Shown here in pieces: positions 1-7,259 of a stretch of 18,913 bases of DNA. Origin of the DNA: Bacillota bacterium. Lineage in GTDB: Bacteria; Bacillota; Clostridia; Christensenellales; Aristaeellaceae. A program made the position numbers and the translations under genes. Under the pieces are notes generated by a model that saw only the letters and a list, made by a program, of their open reading frames with translations, was not told the origin of the DNA and searched no databases. The stretch lies in contig JAEWTC010000067.1 in assembly GCA_023459675.1 (NCBI GenBank), forward strand, positions 1 to 18,913. Reading direction: 5' to 3'. Position 1 is the first letter of the stretch. Each line of letters opens with the position of its first letter.

Positions 1-452
1 TCGAGGATAACGCAAAGATCAAAGCGGAAGCGGTGATGCGGTTCTGCGGTTTGCCGACCTTGGCCGACGATAGCGGGATCGCCGTGGCCGCGCTGAATGG
101 AGCGCCTGGCGTGCACAGCGCGCGCTACGCAGGCCCGGATTGCGACGACCGCGAAAACGACGCGTTGCTGCTGAAAAACATGGAAGGCATCGCCAACCGC
201 AGCTGCAAATTCGTATCCGCGCTGGCGCTTGCCATGCCCGCGGCGGAAACGGCAACCGTTACCGGCGAATGCCATGGCACGCTGCTGACGGCGCCGCGCG
301 GGGAGAACGGCTTCGGTTACGACCATCTGTTTTTGTATGAGAACGGCAAAACGTTCGCCGAGCTGACCCGCAAGCAAAAGAACGTTATCAGCCACCGCGC
401 GAAAGCGGCGGCCGAGATGCGAAAGCTTCTTGAGGCGCTGTTCTGGCAATGA
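1..452 (+). CDS. rdgB: RdgB/HAM1-family XTP/dITP pyrophosphatase, 5' end missing
   Basis: This enzyme family hydrolyses non-canonical purine nucleoside triphosphates (XTP, dITP, ITP) to the monophosphate and pyrophosphate, keeping damaged bases out of DNA and RNA. The reading frame is open from base 3 and the true start lies upstream of the window. About 150 residues are visible of a family that is usually near 200. Family signatures are present: LADDSGIAVAALNGAPGVHS followed by ARYAG, then GENGFGYDHLF and KNVISHRAKA. The usual proline in GFGYDP is histidine here. The stop overlaps the next start in an ATGA arrangement, a 4-base overlap, so the downstream phosphoesterase is translationally coupled. 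The rdgB-yfcE pairing is common in Firmicutes. The family call is secure; exact substrate preference is inferred from the family. Confidence 0.95.
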   Translation, partial: EDNAKIKAEAVMRFCGLPTLADDSGIAVAALNGAPGVHSARYAGPDCDDRENDALLLKNMEGIANRSCKFVSALALAMPAAETATVTGECHGTLLTAPRGENGFGYDHLFLYENGKTFAELTRKQKNVISHRAKAAAEMRKLLEALFWQ

Positions 453-952
453 GAATCGTTGCGGTCAGCGACACGCACCACAATACGGAGCTGTTGGAGC
501 GCTGCGTACGGCAGGCGATTGCCGACGGGCAAATTGACGCCTTCCTTCATTGCGGCGACGGCGTTCGTGATCTGGAAACGGTGGAACCGCTGCTGATTGC
601 GCAAAACCCGCGCATCCGCATCGCAGCCGTGAAGGGCAACTGCGATCTGGGCGAGTTCGCGTATTCCGCTTCAGAGCTCGTGGAGCTGAACGGCGTGCGT
701 ACGCTTGTCACACACGGGCATTTATTTCAAGTGAAGCAGGGGCTATCACACCTTGCCAAAGCCGCCCGGGAGCTAAACGCAGCGCTCGCGTTCTACGGTC
801 ACACCCACCGGCCGGAAATCGTTGACGGGCATGGCGTTACGATGATCAACCCCGGTTCTTTGGCTTCCTTGCAGGCCGCCGGATTTGCCTATCTGGAGGT
901 TCTGATATACGGTTCGCACTCTATTCGTGAAAACTTTATCAAGCGCCGTTGA
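449..952 (+). CDS. YfcE/MJ0936-type metallophosphoesterase
   Basis: A cytoplasmic calcineurin-like phosphodiesterase of 167 residues, the normal size for the YfcE/MJ0936 group. The dinuclear metal site motifs appear in order: SDTH (about residues 7-10), CGDG (35-38), KGNCD (62-66), THGH (88-91) and GHTHRPE (from 117). Family members hydrolyse phosphodiesters in vitro and their cellular substrates are mostly unknown. The ATG overlaps the rdgB stop by four bases, so the two are one transcriptional unit and probably translationally coupled. The next promoter begins seven bases after this gene's stop, so it closes its operon, although no terminator hairpin is visible. Function beyond phosphodiesterase is not resolvable from sequence. 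Confidence 0.93.
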   Translation: MRIVAVSDTHHNTELLERCVRQAIADGQIDAFLHCGDGVRDLETVEPLLIAQNPRIRIAAVKGNCDLGEFAYSASELVELNGVRTLVTHGHLFQVKQGLSHLAKAARELNAALAFYGHTHRPEIVDGHGVTMINPGSLASLQAAGFAYLEVLIYGSHSIRENFIKRR

Positions 953-958
953 ATCCCG

Positions 959-987
959 TTGACAACCGCGGAGAACCGTGATACGAT
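959..987 (+). promoter_or_regulatory. Promoter of the isc operon
   Basis: TTGACA at 959-964 and TACGAT at 982-987 are separated by 17 bases, and a TG one base before the -10 gives an extended -10 element. Transcription would start near 993-995, inside the inverted repeat described next. The promoter lies just after the preceding phosphoesterase stop and 50 bases before the iscR start. Confidence 0.85.
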
Positions 988-993
988 ATCCAT

Positions 994-1020
994 GATATCC
1001 GATCATTTTACTCGGGTATC
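994..1020 (+). promoter_or_regulatory. Inverted-repeat operator, probably for IscR autoregulation
   Basis: The arms GATATCCGA (994-1002) and TCGGGTATC (1012-1020) are inverted repeats matching at 8 of 9 positions with a 9-base spacer. The site covers the predicted transcription start. A further GATATC lies at 985-990, overlapping the -10 element. Rrf2/IscR proteins bind palindromic sites of about this span and often repress their own operon. That IscR binds here is inferred from position and symmetry. Confidence 0.65.
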
Positions 1021-1035
1021 GGAAGGCAGGATCAC

Positions 1036-1458
1036 ATGAAGCTCTCCACACGCGGCAAATACGGTTTGTATGCGATGCACTATCTGGCGCAGCATCAGCA
1101 TGAAGGGTTTCAAAGCCTGAACCGCATTGCCTCCGCCGGGATACCCAAGCAATATCTGGAACAGCTGCTTGGCAGCCTGCGGCGCAACGGGCTGATCCGC
1201 TCGGAACGCGGCGCAAACGGCGGCTATCAACTGGCGCGTTCGCCCGCGGGTATTACCGTGCTCGATATTATCGACGCGATGGAGGGTCCGCTGGCGCTGA
1301 GCGACTGCATTTCGCCCGATAGCCACTGCGCAAGGGCAGGCCAGTGCCGCGTTCGGCTGGTGTGGGAAAAGCTGACCGATTCGATCAATCATGAGCTTGC
1401 CGGCGTTACCCTGCAGGATATGTTAACAAGCAGCGAGGTGAAAGCAATTGAATCCTAG
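1036..1458 (+). CDS. iscR: Rrf2-family iron-sulfur regulator IscR
   Basis: A 140-residue winged-helix regulator starting with the typical Rrf2 opening MKLSTRGKYGLYAM. The recognition-helix region includes KQYLEQLLGSLRRNGLI, followed by the wing RGANGGYQLARS. Three cysteines at about residues 91, 98 and 104 (spacing C-x6-C-x5-C) match the [2Fe-2S] ligands of IscR (92, 98 and 104 in E. coli), so this is a cluster-sensing IscR rather than a cysteine-less Rrf2 protein. The start is supported by GCAGGA a few bases upstream. It is the first gene of an iscR-iscS-iscU operon and probably represses the operon when its cluster is loaded. Its 3' end overlaps the iscS start by 11 bases. Confidence 0.95.
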   Translation: MKLSTRGKYGLYAMHYLAQHQHEGFQSLNRIASAGIPKQYLEQLLGSLRRNGLIRSERGANGGYQLARSPAGITVLDIIDAMEGPLALSDCISPDSHCARAGQCRVRLVWEKLTDSINHELAGVTLQDMLTSSEVKAIES

Positions 1459-2629
1459 GACTATTTATCTGGATAACGCAGCGACGACCGCCGTAAGGCC
1501 GGAAGTGCTGGAGGCGATGCTGCCCTGGTTTTCGCAGCAATATGGAAACCCGAGTTCCATCCACAAAATCGGCCGCACGGCAAAAATTGCCGTGGAAACT
1601 GCCCGCAAACAGGTGGCGGCGGCCATCGGCGCGCTGCCGCAGGAGATTTACTTCACGGGCGGCGGTTCCGAAAGCGATAACTGGGCGCTGCGCGGGCTGG
1701 CGGACGTTGCCAAGGGCAAGCATATCATCACCAGCGCCGTGGAGCACCACGCCATTTTGCATACGACGGCTTACTTGGAAAAGAAGGGCTACCGCGTCAC
1801 CTATCTGCCCGTGGACGAGTACGGTAGGGTGAACCCCAAGGACGTGGAAGCCGCGATTGAAGAGGACACCTTCCTGATCTCCATTATGACCGCCAACAAC
1901 GAAATCGGCACGATTGAACCCATCGCCGAAATCGGCGCGATTGCCAAAGCGGCCGGCGTGCTTTTTCACACCGACGCCGTGCAGGCCGTAGGCGCGGTCC
2001 CTGTGGACGTCAACCGGATGAACGTCGATCTGCTGTCGCTTTCCGCGCATAAGTTCAACGGCCCCAAGGGGATCGGGGTTTTATACATCCGCAAGGGCGT
2101 GCGGATCTCCCCCTTTATTTTCGGCGGCGCGCAGGAACGCAACATGCGCGCAGGCACGGAAAACCTGGCCTCCATCGTGGGTCTGGGTAAGGCGATTGAG
2201 CTTGCGGTGGCGGAGATACCCGCGCACGCGGAGCGCTTTTCTCAGCTGCGGGATCAGCTGATCAGCGGCGTGATGAACACCATCCCCGACGTGCGGCTCA
2301 ACGGCCACCCCGTGGACCGGCTCCCCAATAACTTTAATATGTGCTTTCGCTATATCGAAGGCGAATCGCTGCTCATGCGGCTGGATCTTGCCGGCGTCGA
2401 GGGTTCCAGCGGCTCCGCCTGCACCAGTGGAAGCCTGGATCCCTCCCACGTACTGCTAGCGATCGGCCTGCCCCACGAGATCGCGCACGGCAGCCTGCGG
2501 CTGACCTTGGGCCTCGACACCACCGAGGAGGACGTCCAATACGTGCTGGCGGAACTCCCGAAAATCGTGCAGACGCTGCGGGAAATGAGCCCGCTGTACC
2601 ACTTGTGTAATGTAAAGGAGAATGTATAA
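1448..2629 (+). CDS. iscS: Cysteine desulfurase IscS/NifS
   Basis: A PLP enzyme that takes sulfur from L-cysteine, releasing alanine and carrying a persulfide to the scaffold IscU. The 393 residues contain the class-V aminotransferase landmarks: LDNAATT near the N-terminus, GNPSSIH, GGGSESDN, VEHHAIL, NNEIGTI, HTDAVQA, the PLP lysine in SAHKFNGPKG (about K202) and the catalytic cysteine in GSSGSACTSGS (about C325). The start is TTG, supported by GAGGTG seven bases upstream. No ATG exists in this frame near the conserved N-terminus, so TTG is needed to keep the LDNAATT segment. It overlaps iscR by 11 bases and shares TAATG with iscU, implying coupled translation of all three proteins. The genes nifS and iscS cannot be separated by sequence alone; the iscR-iscU context favours general Fe-S assembly. 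Confidence 0.96.
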   Translation: MNPRTIYLDNAATTAVRPEVLEAMLPWFSQQYGNPSSIHKIGRTAKIAVETARKQVAAAIGALPQEIYFTGGGSESDNWALRGLADVAKGKHIITSAVEHHAILHTTAYLEKKGYRVTYLPVDEYGRVNPKDVEAAIEEDTFLISIMTANNEIGTIEPIAEIGAIAKAAGVLFHTDAVQAVGAVPVDVNRMNVDLLSLSAHKFNGPKGIGVLYIRKGVRISPFIFGGAQERNMRAGTENLASIVGLGKAIELAVAEIPAHAERFSQLRDQLISGVMNTIPDVRLNGHPVDRLPNNFNMCFRYIEGESLLMRLDLAGVEGSSGSACTSGSLDPSHVLLAIGLPHEIAHGSLRLTLGLDTTEEDVQYVLAELPKIVQTLREMSPLYHLCNVKENV

Positions 2630-2997
2630 TGTACACGGACAAAGTCATGGACCATTTTGAACATCCGCGCAACGTAGGCGAAATTGAAGGCGCCTCAGGT
2701 TCCGGCACCGTTGGCAACGCCAAATGCGGGGACATCATGAAGATGGATATCAAGGTGGAAAACGGCGTGATCGTAGACGCGAAGTTCAAGACCTTCGGCT
2801 GCTGCGCCGCGGTTGCCACCAGCAGCATGGCCACCGAAATGATCATCGGCAAAACGGTTGAGGAAGCGCTTGCGCTGACGAACAAACAGGTGATGGATGC
2901 GCTGGGCGGCCTGCCTCCCGTGAAAATCCATTGCTCGGTGCTTGCGGAAGAATCCATCCGCGCGGCATTGGAAGATTATCAGAAAAAACACGCGTAA
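2629..2997 (+). CDS. iscU: Fe-S cluster scaffold IscU (NifU N-terminal type)
   Basis: A 122-residue single-domain scaffold on which IscS-derived sulfur and iron are assembled into [2Fe-2S] or [4Fe-4S] clusters. It opens with YTDKVMDHFEHPRNVGEIE, typical of the family. The three ligand cysteines are present at about C33 (NAKCGD, with its neighbouring Asp), C58 (FGCC) and C102 (IHCSVLAEE). An additional Cys59 replaces the glycine or alanine often found there. The ATG shares one base with the iscS stop (TAATG), and GGAG lies shortly upstream. No hscA, hscB or fdx genes follow, as is usual for the short isc operons of Clostridia. The next gene is hflX after a 23-base gap. Confidence 0.96.
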   Translation: MYTDKVMDHFEHPRNVGEIEGASGSGTVGNAKCGDIMKMDIKVENGVIVDAKFKTFGCCAAVATSSMATEMIIGKTVEEALALTNKQVMDALGGLPPVKIHCSVLAEESIRAALEDYQKKHA

Positions 2998-3020
2998 TCG
3001 GTTTCCCGAAAGGACAAATT

Positions 3021-4793
3021 ATGCCCGAATTACACGGGAATCTGGATGGCATCAAACAATCGACCCTGGCGGACATCAAGGCCCTGTACGACGAACAGAT
3101 ACCCGCCGGTTCGTTCATCCCCTATGAAATCCTGCAGAAACTCTGCGGGTTTTCTGCTGCGCTGAACCGGGAAATCGCGCTCTACATTTCCCGTTACGGC
3201 GACGTCGTGGACGTAATCTTGGGCCAGTCGGACCGGATTGACCTGCCCGAGCTCAGGCTGCGCCGGAGCAAGGCGCGCCTTGCCATGGTTCGCTGCGTGC
3301 ATACGCATCCAGGCGATGAGGGCGAATTGAGCGACGTGGACTTAAGCGCGCTAATCACCGTGCGGCTGGACGCTATGTGCGCCGTGGGCGTAAGCCAGAG
3401 CGGAAACCCGACCAGCGTACAGTGCGCGTTTCTGGATCCCTCCGTGCCGGGAAAGACGCAGCTGACCCAAGTGCTTCCCGCGAAAAAGCTGCCGGACGAA
3501 GAATGGCTCCAAATCATCGACGACGTGGACGTTGCCTACCGTGCCGCGCAGCCCGCCGAGGAAAAGGATGCGGAGAAGGCGGTTCTGGTTGGGATCGATA
3601 CCGAGGACTCGCTTACGGAGCTGAAAATGCTCGCCGAAACCGCCGGCGCGGAGACCGTAGGCACGGTTTTACAGAAGCGCGGAAAGCCGGACAGCCTGTA
3701 TTGCATCGGCAAGGGCAAGGCGGATGACCTGTCCCTGCTCACGCAAACCCTGCAGGCCAACGTGGTGATCTTCGACGAAGAGCTGACCGGCGTGATGCAG
3801 CGAAACCTCGAAGAGCTTTTACAGGTTAAGGTGATCGACCGGACCGCGTTGATATTGGATATTTTCGCGATGCGCGCGAAAACGAGCGAAGGCAAGCTGC
3901 AAGTGGAAATGGCGCAGCTGAAATACCGTTCCCAGCGCTTGCTTGGGCAGGGCCTCGCCCTCAGCAGGCTTGCGGGCGGCATCGGTACGCGCGGCCCCGG
4001 CGAAAGCAAGCTGGAAGTCAGCCGCCGCAGAATACGCGAGCGGATGCACGATCTGGAACGGCAGCTTTCCGCCATGGAAGGCCAGCGCTCCCTGCGCCGC
4101 AAGCGGCGTGAGAAGAACGGAATCCCGATCGTCGCGCTGGTCGGCTATACGAACGCGGGCAAATCCACCCTGTTCAACAGCCTGACCGGCGCCGACGTAT
4201 TTGTAAAAAATGCCCTGTTCGCAACGCTGGACAACGTATCCCGCCCCATCGCGCTCCCCCATGGCACGCAGGCGCTGCTGGTGGATACGGTCGGCTTCAT
4301 CCATAAGCTTCCGCACGACCTTGTGGAGGCCTTCCACGCAACGCTGGAGGAAGCGGCGCTGGCGGATGTGATCGTCGTCGTATCGGACGCGGCCAGCCCC
4401 TATGTGCAGCAGCAGCTGCGAACCGTGCAGGAAGTGCTGGAAAGCCTCGGCGCGGCGGACGCGCCGCAGATTCTCGCCATGAATAAAGCGGATTTGCTCC
4501 CCGACCGGGCGGCGGACGTTCCCGGGTCGGTTTTCATCAGCGCGTTGACCGGGGACGGTCTTGCCGTGCTGCTGGACGAAATTGAGAAAACACTTTCGAT
4601 TCAAACATTGCGTTACCGGGTGTTCGTTCCTTTTTCACTGTATCACAAGCTCGGCCAGTTTCGAAAAAACGGAGTCGTTCTAGAAGAATCTTACAGGGAC
4701 GACGGCGCTGTTTTGTTGGTGGAAGCCGATCAGAGCGTGATGAAAACGCTCTGCCAAGAAGGGATACAACTGCTGGATGACGAAACTGCTTAG
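3021..4793 (+). CDS. hflX: Ribosome-associated GTPase HflX, long form
   Basis: HflX binds the 50S subunit and splits stalled or hibernating ribosomes using GTP. The start chosen is ATG 3021, with AGGA six bases upstream; an upstream in-frame start at 2931 would overlap iscU and has no ribosome site. The 590-residue product is well over the roughly 420 of E. coli HflX because of an N-terminal extension of about 190 residues that opens MPELHGNLDGIKQSTLADIK, a form common in Clostridia. The HflX domain proper follows (GTVLQKRGKPDSLYCIGKGK, then GIGTRGPGESKLE). The GTPase motifs are G1 GYTNAGKST (about 375-383), G3 DTVGF (about 422), G4 NKAD (about 488) and G5 SALTGDG. It sits 23 bases after iscU, with no room for a promoter, so it belongs to the isc transcript. 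Confidence 0.95.
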   Translation: MPELHGNLDGIKQSTLADIKALYDEQIPAGSFIPYEILQKLCGFSAALNREIALYISRYGDVVDVILGQSDRIDLPELRLRRSKARLAMVRCVHTHPGDEGELSDVDLSALITVRLDAMCAVGVSQSGNPTSVQCAFLDPSVPGKTQLTQVLPAKKLPDEEWLQIIDDVDVAYRAAQPAEEKDAEKAVLVGIDTEDSLTELKMLAETAGAETVGTVLQKRGKPDSLYCIGKGKADDLSLLTQTLQANVVIFDEELTGVMQRNLEELLQVKVIDRTALILDIFAMRAKTSEGKLQVEMAQLKYRSQRLLGQGLALSRLAGGIGTRGPGESKLEVSRRRIRERMHDLERQLSAMEGQRSLRRKRREKNGIPIVALVGYTNAGKSTLFNSLTGADVFVKNALFATLDNVSRPIALPHGTQALLVDTVGFIHKLPHDLVEAFHATLEEAALADVIVVVSDAASPYVQQQLRTVQEVLESLGAADAPQILAMNKADLLPDRAADVPGSVFISALTGDGLAVLLDEIEKTLSIQTLRYRVFVPFSLYHKLGQFRKNGVVLEESYRDDGAVLLVEADQSVMKTLCQEGIQLLDDETA

Positions 4794-4819
4794 TTAATCA
4801 TTCGCGTTTGTAAGGATGG

Positions 4820-5503
4820 ATGGTTGTGTTGATCGAGAAAGCCGTGTCCGTCATGCTGCTGGCCGCGTCGCTGCTCAAGGGGGGCATGGACGCGGCGATG
4901 CCCGACAAGAATATCGACGGTACCTTTTTTTTGGTCAACCCCAACGCGCTCATCAGCGAAACGTACGTCCCCCAAGTGCGCAAGACGAACCTCGCGGGTT
5001 TATCCCAATCCATGCGGGATGACGCCGCAGACGCGCTGGAAGCGATGTTCGCAGCGGCGAAGGCAGACGGCATCAAGCTTTCCACGGTATCCGGCTACCG
5101 CAGTTATTCAAAGCAAAACGTTCTTTATGAGCGCAAGGTGAAGTCGCTGGGCGAGGACGGAAACACGTTGGTCGCCCTACCCGGCAGCAGCGAGCACCAG
5201 CTGGGGATGGCGATGGACGTAACCAAGACGGGCAGTTCCAGCCTGAACGCGAGATTTGCCGATACGCCGGAAGGCGCGTGGGTAGCGCAGAACGCGCACA
5301 GGTTCGGGTTCATCATACGGTATCAAAAGGGTATGGAAGAGATCACAGGCTATTCCTACGAACCATGGCACCTGCGCTATGTGGGAACCGGCTATGCCCT
5401 TGCGGTTTACCAATCCGGGCTTCCCATGGAATTGTATGTGTCCCAGCACCGTGCGCAGCTCTATCAATATCTGGTACAACAAACATACGAGGTGCTTCCA
5501 TGA
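4820..5503 (+). CDS. VanY-type D,D-carboxypeptidase (peptidase M15B), copy 1
   Basis: An extracytoplasmic zinc peptidase of the VanY/DacB M15B family, expected to trim the terminal D-alanine from peptidoglycan stem peptides. The 227 residues begin with a hydrophobic stretch (about residues 8-19) that looks like a signal or anchor. Catalytic landmarks are intact: SGYRSY (91-96), SSEHQLGMAMD (zinc ligands H126 and D133) and EPWHLRYVG (catalytic E181, ligand H184). The start is uncertain: AAGGA lies only three bases before ATG 4820 but nine before an in-frame GTG at 4826, which may be the real start. It begins 26 bases after hflX with no terminator between, and overlaps copy 2 by four bases (ATGA). 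Nothing in the context suggests vancomycin resistance; cell-wall maturation is the safer inference. Confidence 0.88.
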   Translation: MVVLIEKAVSVMLLAASLLKGGMDAAMPDKNIDGTFFLVNPNALISETYVPQVRKTNLAGLSQSMRDDAADALEAMFAAAKADGIKLSTVSGYRSYSKQNVLYERKVKSLGEDGNTLVALPGSSEHQLGMAMDVTKTGSSSLNARFADTPEGAWVAQNAHRFGFIIRYQKGMEEITGYSYEPWHLRYVGTGYALAVYQSGLPMELYVSQHRAQLYQYLVQQTYEVLP

Positions 5504-6387
5504 AAAAATTGTTCGTCGCAGCGGTTTTATGCATCACCGTTCTTCATGCCTGCGTTGCTTTTGCAGAGGCGACGTGGGATTTTGAGCTTCCGCTGTCCGT
5601 CGTAACCAACGAGTACGCCGTGCTGGTGAACCGGGACCATACGCTCGGAAGCGGCGACCGCCCGGTCAACCTGGTAAGCACCAACGTTCGCAAGCGTTCC
5701 AGCGCCGCCGTTGAGCTGGATCCCGTCGTTGCCGCGGCGTTGGAAACGCTGTTTACCGACGCCGCCGCGACCACCGAGTACATTTACCGCGTGAAGGACA
5801 GCGCCGGCGAATGGCAGAACGCGACTTTCTCCGATCCGAAGGGCATGCAGCTGCTGCTGGTCAGCGGATACCGTTCCTACAACGCCCAGTATACGATTTA
5901 TCAGAACTATCTGGAGCGCAATAACGGCAAGGACGACGGCATATCCAGCCCGCCGGGCGCCAGCGAGCACCAGACGGGCTTTGCGTGCGACGTGTTAAGC
6001 GTTCAGTATAACGACAGCAACGAATACATGAACGATTCCTTCTATCAAACGGCGGAAGCCCAGTGGATGGAAGAGTTCGCCCCCGTGTACGGTTTCATTA
6101 TCCGTTATCCCAAGGATAAAGAGGATATCACGCAGGTGCCGTACGAGCCGTGGCATCTGCGCTACGTCGGCCGCGAGATCGCCGGGTATATCAAGCGTTC
6201 CGGGCTGTCGCTGGAAGAGTTTACGGACGAATGGCAAACCGCTTTGGCACGGTTTCTGGAAGACGGCGGCAACGTGCAGGCCCAGCTTCTGATGGAAAGC
6301 ACTATGGCGCCGCCCGAAGTGGAATCCACCGTTTTGGACGTCTACGGCGAGGACGGCGATCCCGAGGTTTCCCTGTCGCTGTGGTGA
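5500..6387 (+). CDS. VanY-type D,D-carboxypeptidase (peptidase M15B), copy 2, secreted
   Basis: A second M15B carboxypeptidase, 295 residues from ATG 5500. The reading frame is open further upstream, but this ATG overlaps the preceding stop (ATGA), has GAGG nearby and begins a clear signal peptide (MKKLFVAAVL, hydrophobic to residue 22, probable cleavage after AFA). An N-terminal region of about 80 residues precedes the catalytic domain: SGYRSY (122-127), GASEHQTGFACD (H157, D164) and EPWHLRYVG (E216, H219). All metal and catalytic residues are kept. The C-terminal tail after about residue 255 is acidic and low in recognisable motifs. It differs enough from copy 1 to be an old duplication rather than a recent one. 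Its substrate is inferred from family to be D-Ala-D-Ala or muropeptide termini. Confidence 0.9.
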   Translation: MKKLFVAAVLCITVLHACVAFAEATWDFELPLSVVTNEYAVLVNRDHTLGSGDRPVNLVSTNVRKRSSAAVELDPVVAAALETLFTDAAATTEYIYRVKDSAGEWQNATFSDPKGMQLLLVSGYRSYNAQYTIYQNYLERNNGKDDGISSPPGASEHQTGFACDVLSVQYNDSNEYMNDSFYQTAEAQWMEEFAPVYGFIIRYPKDKEDITQVPYEPWHLRYVGREIAGYIKRSGLSLEEFTDEWQTALARFLEDGGNVQAQLLMESTMAPPEVESTVLDVYGEDGDPEVSLSLW

Positions 6388-6393
6388 TCGCTC

Positions 6394-6422
6394 TTTACAA
6401 ACCCCGCAAAAGAAGTTAGAAT
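6394..6422 (+). promoter_or_regulatory. Promoter of parA-parB-vanY-like operon
   Basis: TTTACA (6394-6399) and TAGAAT (6417-6422) are separated by 17 bases and start seven bases after the preceding stop. A second AT-rich run, ATAATATAGG, follows at 6421-6430. The parA ribosome site GAGGA at 6451-6455 lies downstream at the expected distance. Confidence 0.75.
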
Positions 6423-6461
6423 AATATAGGTTTCGTATCGTTTGCGAGATGAGGATTTGAA

Positions 6462-7220
6462 ATGGGCAAAGTGATTGCCATCGCCAACCAAAAGGGCGGT
6501 GTAGGCAAAACCACGACGGCAATCAACCTGAGCGCTTGTCTCGCGGAGCTGGGCAAGGATATTTTGCTGGTCGATTTCGATCCACAGGGAAATGCCTCCA
6601 GCGGGCTGGGCGTAAAAGCGGAAGACAACACCGTGTACGAAGCCCTGATGGGCGCCAAGCCGATTGCGCAGTGCATCTTCCCCACCATGCTCCCGCACTT
6701 GAAAGTCGTTCCTTCCGACATACGCCTGGCAAACGCGGAACCCGCGCTGGTAACGGCGCAGGAACGCGAGCACCGCCTGCAAAAGGCGCTCTCGCCCGTG
6801 ATTGCCGATTATGCTTATATCATCATCGATTGTCCCCCTTCGCTGGGGCTGCTCACCGTAAACGCCCTCACGGCGGCGCAGCGGCTGCTCATCCCGGTAC
6901 AGTGCGAGTACTATGCGCTGGAAGGGTTGTCCAGCCTCACCTACACCGTGGAGCGCATCAAGCGCGTATCCAACCCCGGCTTAGAAATTGAAGGCATGCT
7001 GCTGACCATGCTGGACGGGCGGACCAACCTTGGCATCCAAGTGGTGGATACCGTAAAGAAGCATTTCAAGAAGCAGGTATATGCCACCGCGATCCCCCGC
7101 AACATCCGCCTTGGCGAAGCGCCCAGCCACGGGCTTCCCATTCACCTGTACGACTCGCGCAGCATCGGCGCAGAATCCTACCGGCGGCTGGCCAAAGAGT
7201 TTCTCAAGCGCAACGCATAA
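6462..7220 (+). CDS. parA: Chromosome-partitioning ATPase ParA/Soj
   Basis: A 252-residue MinD/ParA-type ATPase that binds DNA non-specifically as an ATP dimer and is stimulated by ParB to position the chromosome origin; in Bacillus the homologue Soj also regulates DnaA. The deviant Walker A motif NQKGGVGKTT (about 9-18) carries the signature lysine K11. Walker A' VDFDPQGN (about 37-44) and Walker B IIIDCPPSLG (from 120) are intact, and the length is typical of chromosomal Soj. The ATG has GAGGA six bases upstream and a promoter 40 bases further up. Neighbours are chromosomal genes, so this is the chromosomal system rather than a plasmid one. The usual origin neighbours rsmG and mnmG are absent. 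Confidence 0.95.
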   Translation: MGKVIAIANQKGGVGKTTTAINLSACLAELGKDILLVDFDPQGNASSGLGVKAEDNTVYEALMGAKPIAQCIFPTMLPHLKVVPSDIRLANAEPALVTAQEREHRLQKALSPVIADYAYIIIDCPPSLGLLTVNALTAAQRLLIPVQCEYYALEGLSSLTYTVERIKRVSNPGLEIEGMLLTMLDGRTNLGIQVVDTVKKHFKKQVYATAIPRNIRLGEAPSHGLPIHLYDSRSIGAESYRRLAKEFLKRNA

Positions 7221-7259
7221 ACAGTCGTTTCCGCTATTCCACCGTAAAGGAGAGTCCTG

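Noticed and set aside
1406..2050. 214-codon minus-strand open frame inside iscS
   Set aside because: It is a shadow of the iscS reading frame, lacking a ribosome site or any recognisable domain.
2931..3020. Upstream N-terminal extension of hflX overlapping iscU
   Set aside because: It would overlap iscU by 67 bases, lacks a ribosome site, and the ATG at 3021 has AGGA at good spacing and a family-like N-terminus.
5278..5499. Upstream extension of the second VanY gene
   Set aside because: It lies inside the first VanY gene, and the ATG at 5500 begins a clear signal peptide with ATGA coupling.
4820..6387. Vancomycin-resistance (vanY) module
   Set aside because: No vanH, vanA/B, vanX or vanRS genes are nearby. 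M15B carboxypeptidases are widespread wall-maturation enzymes.
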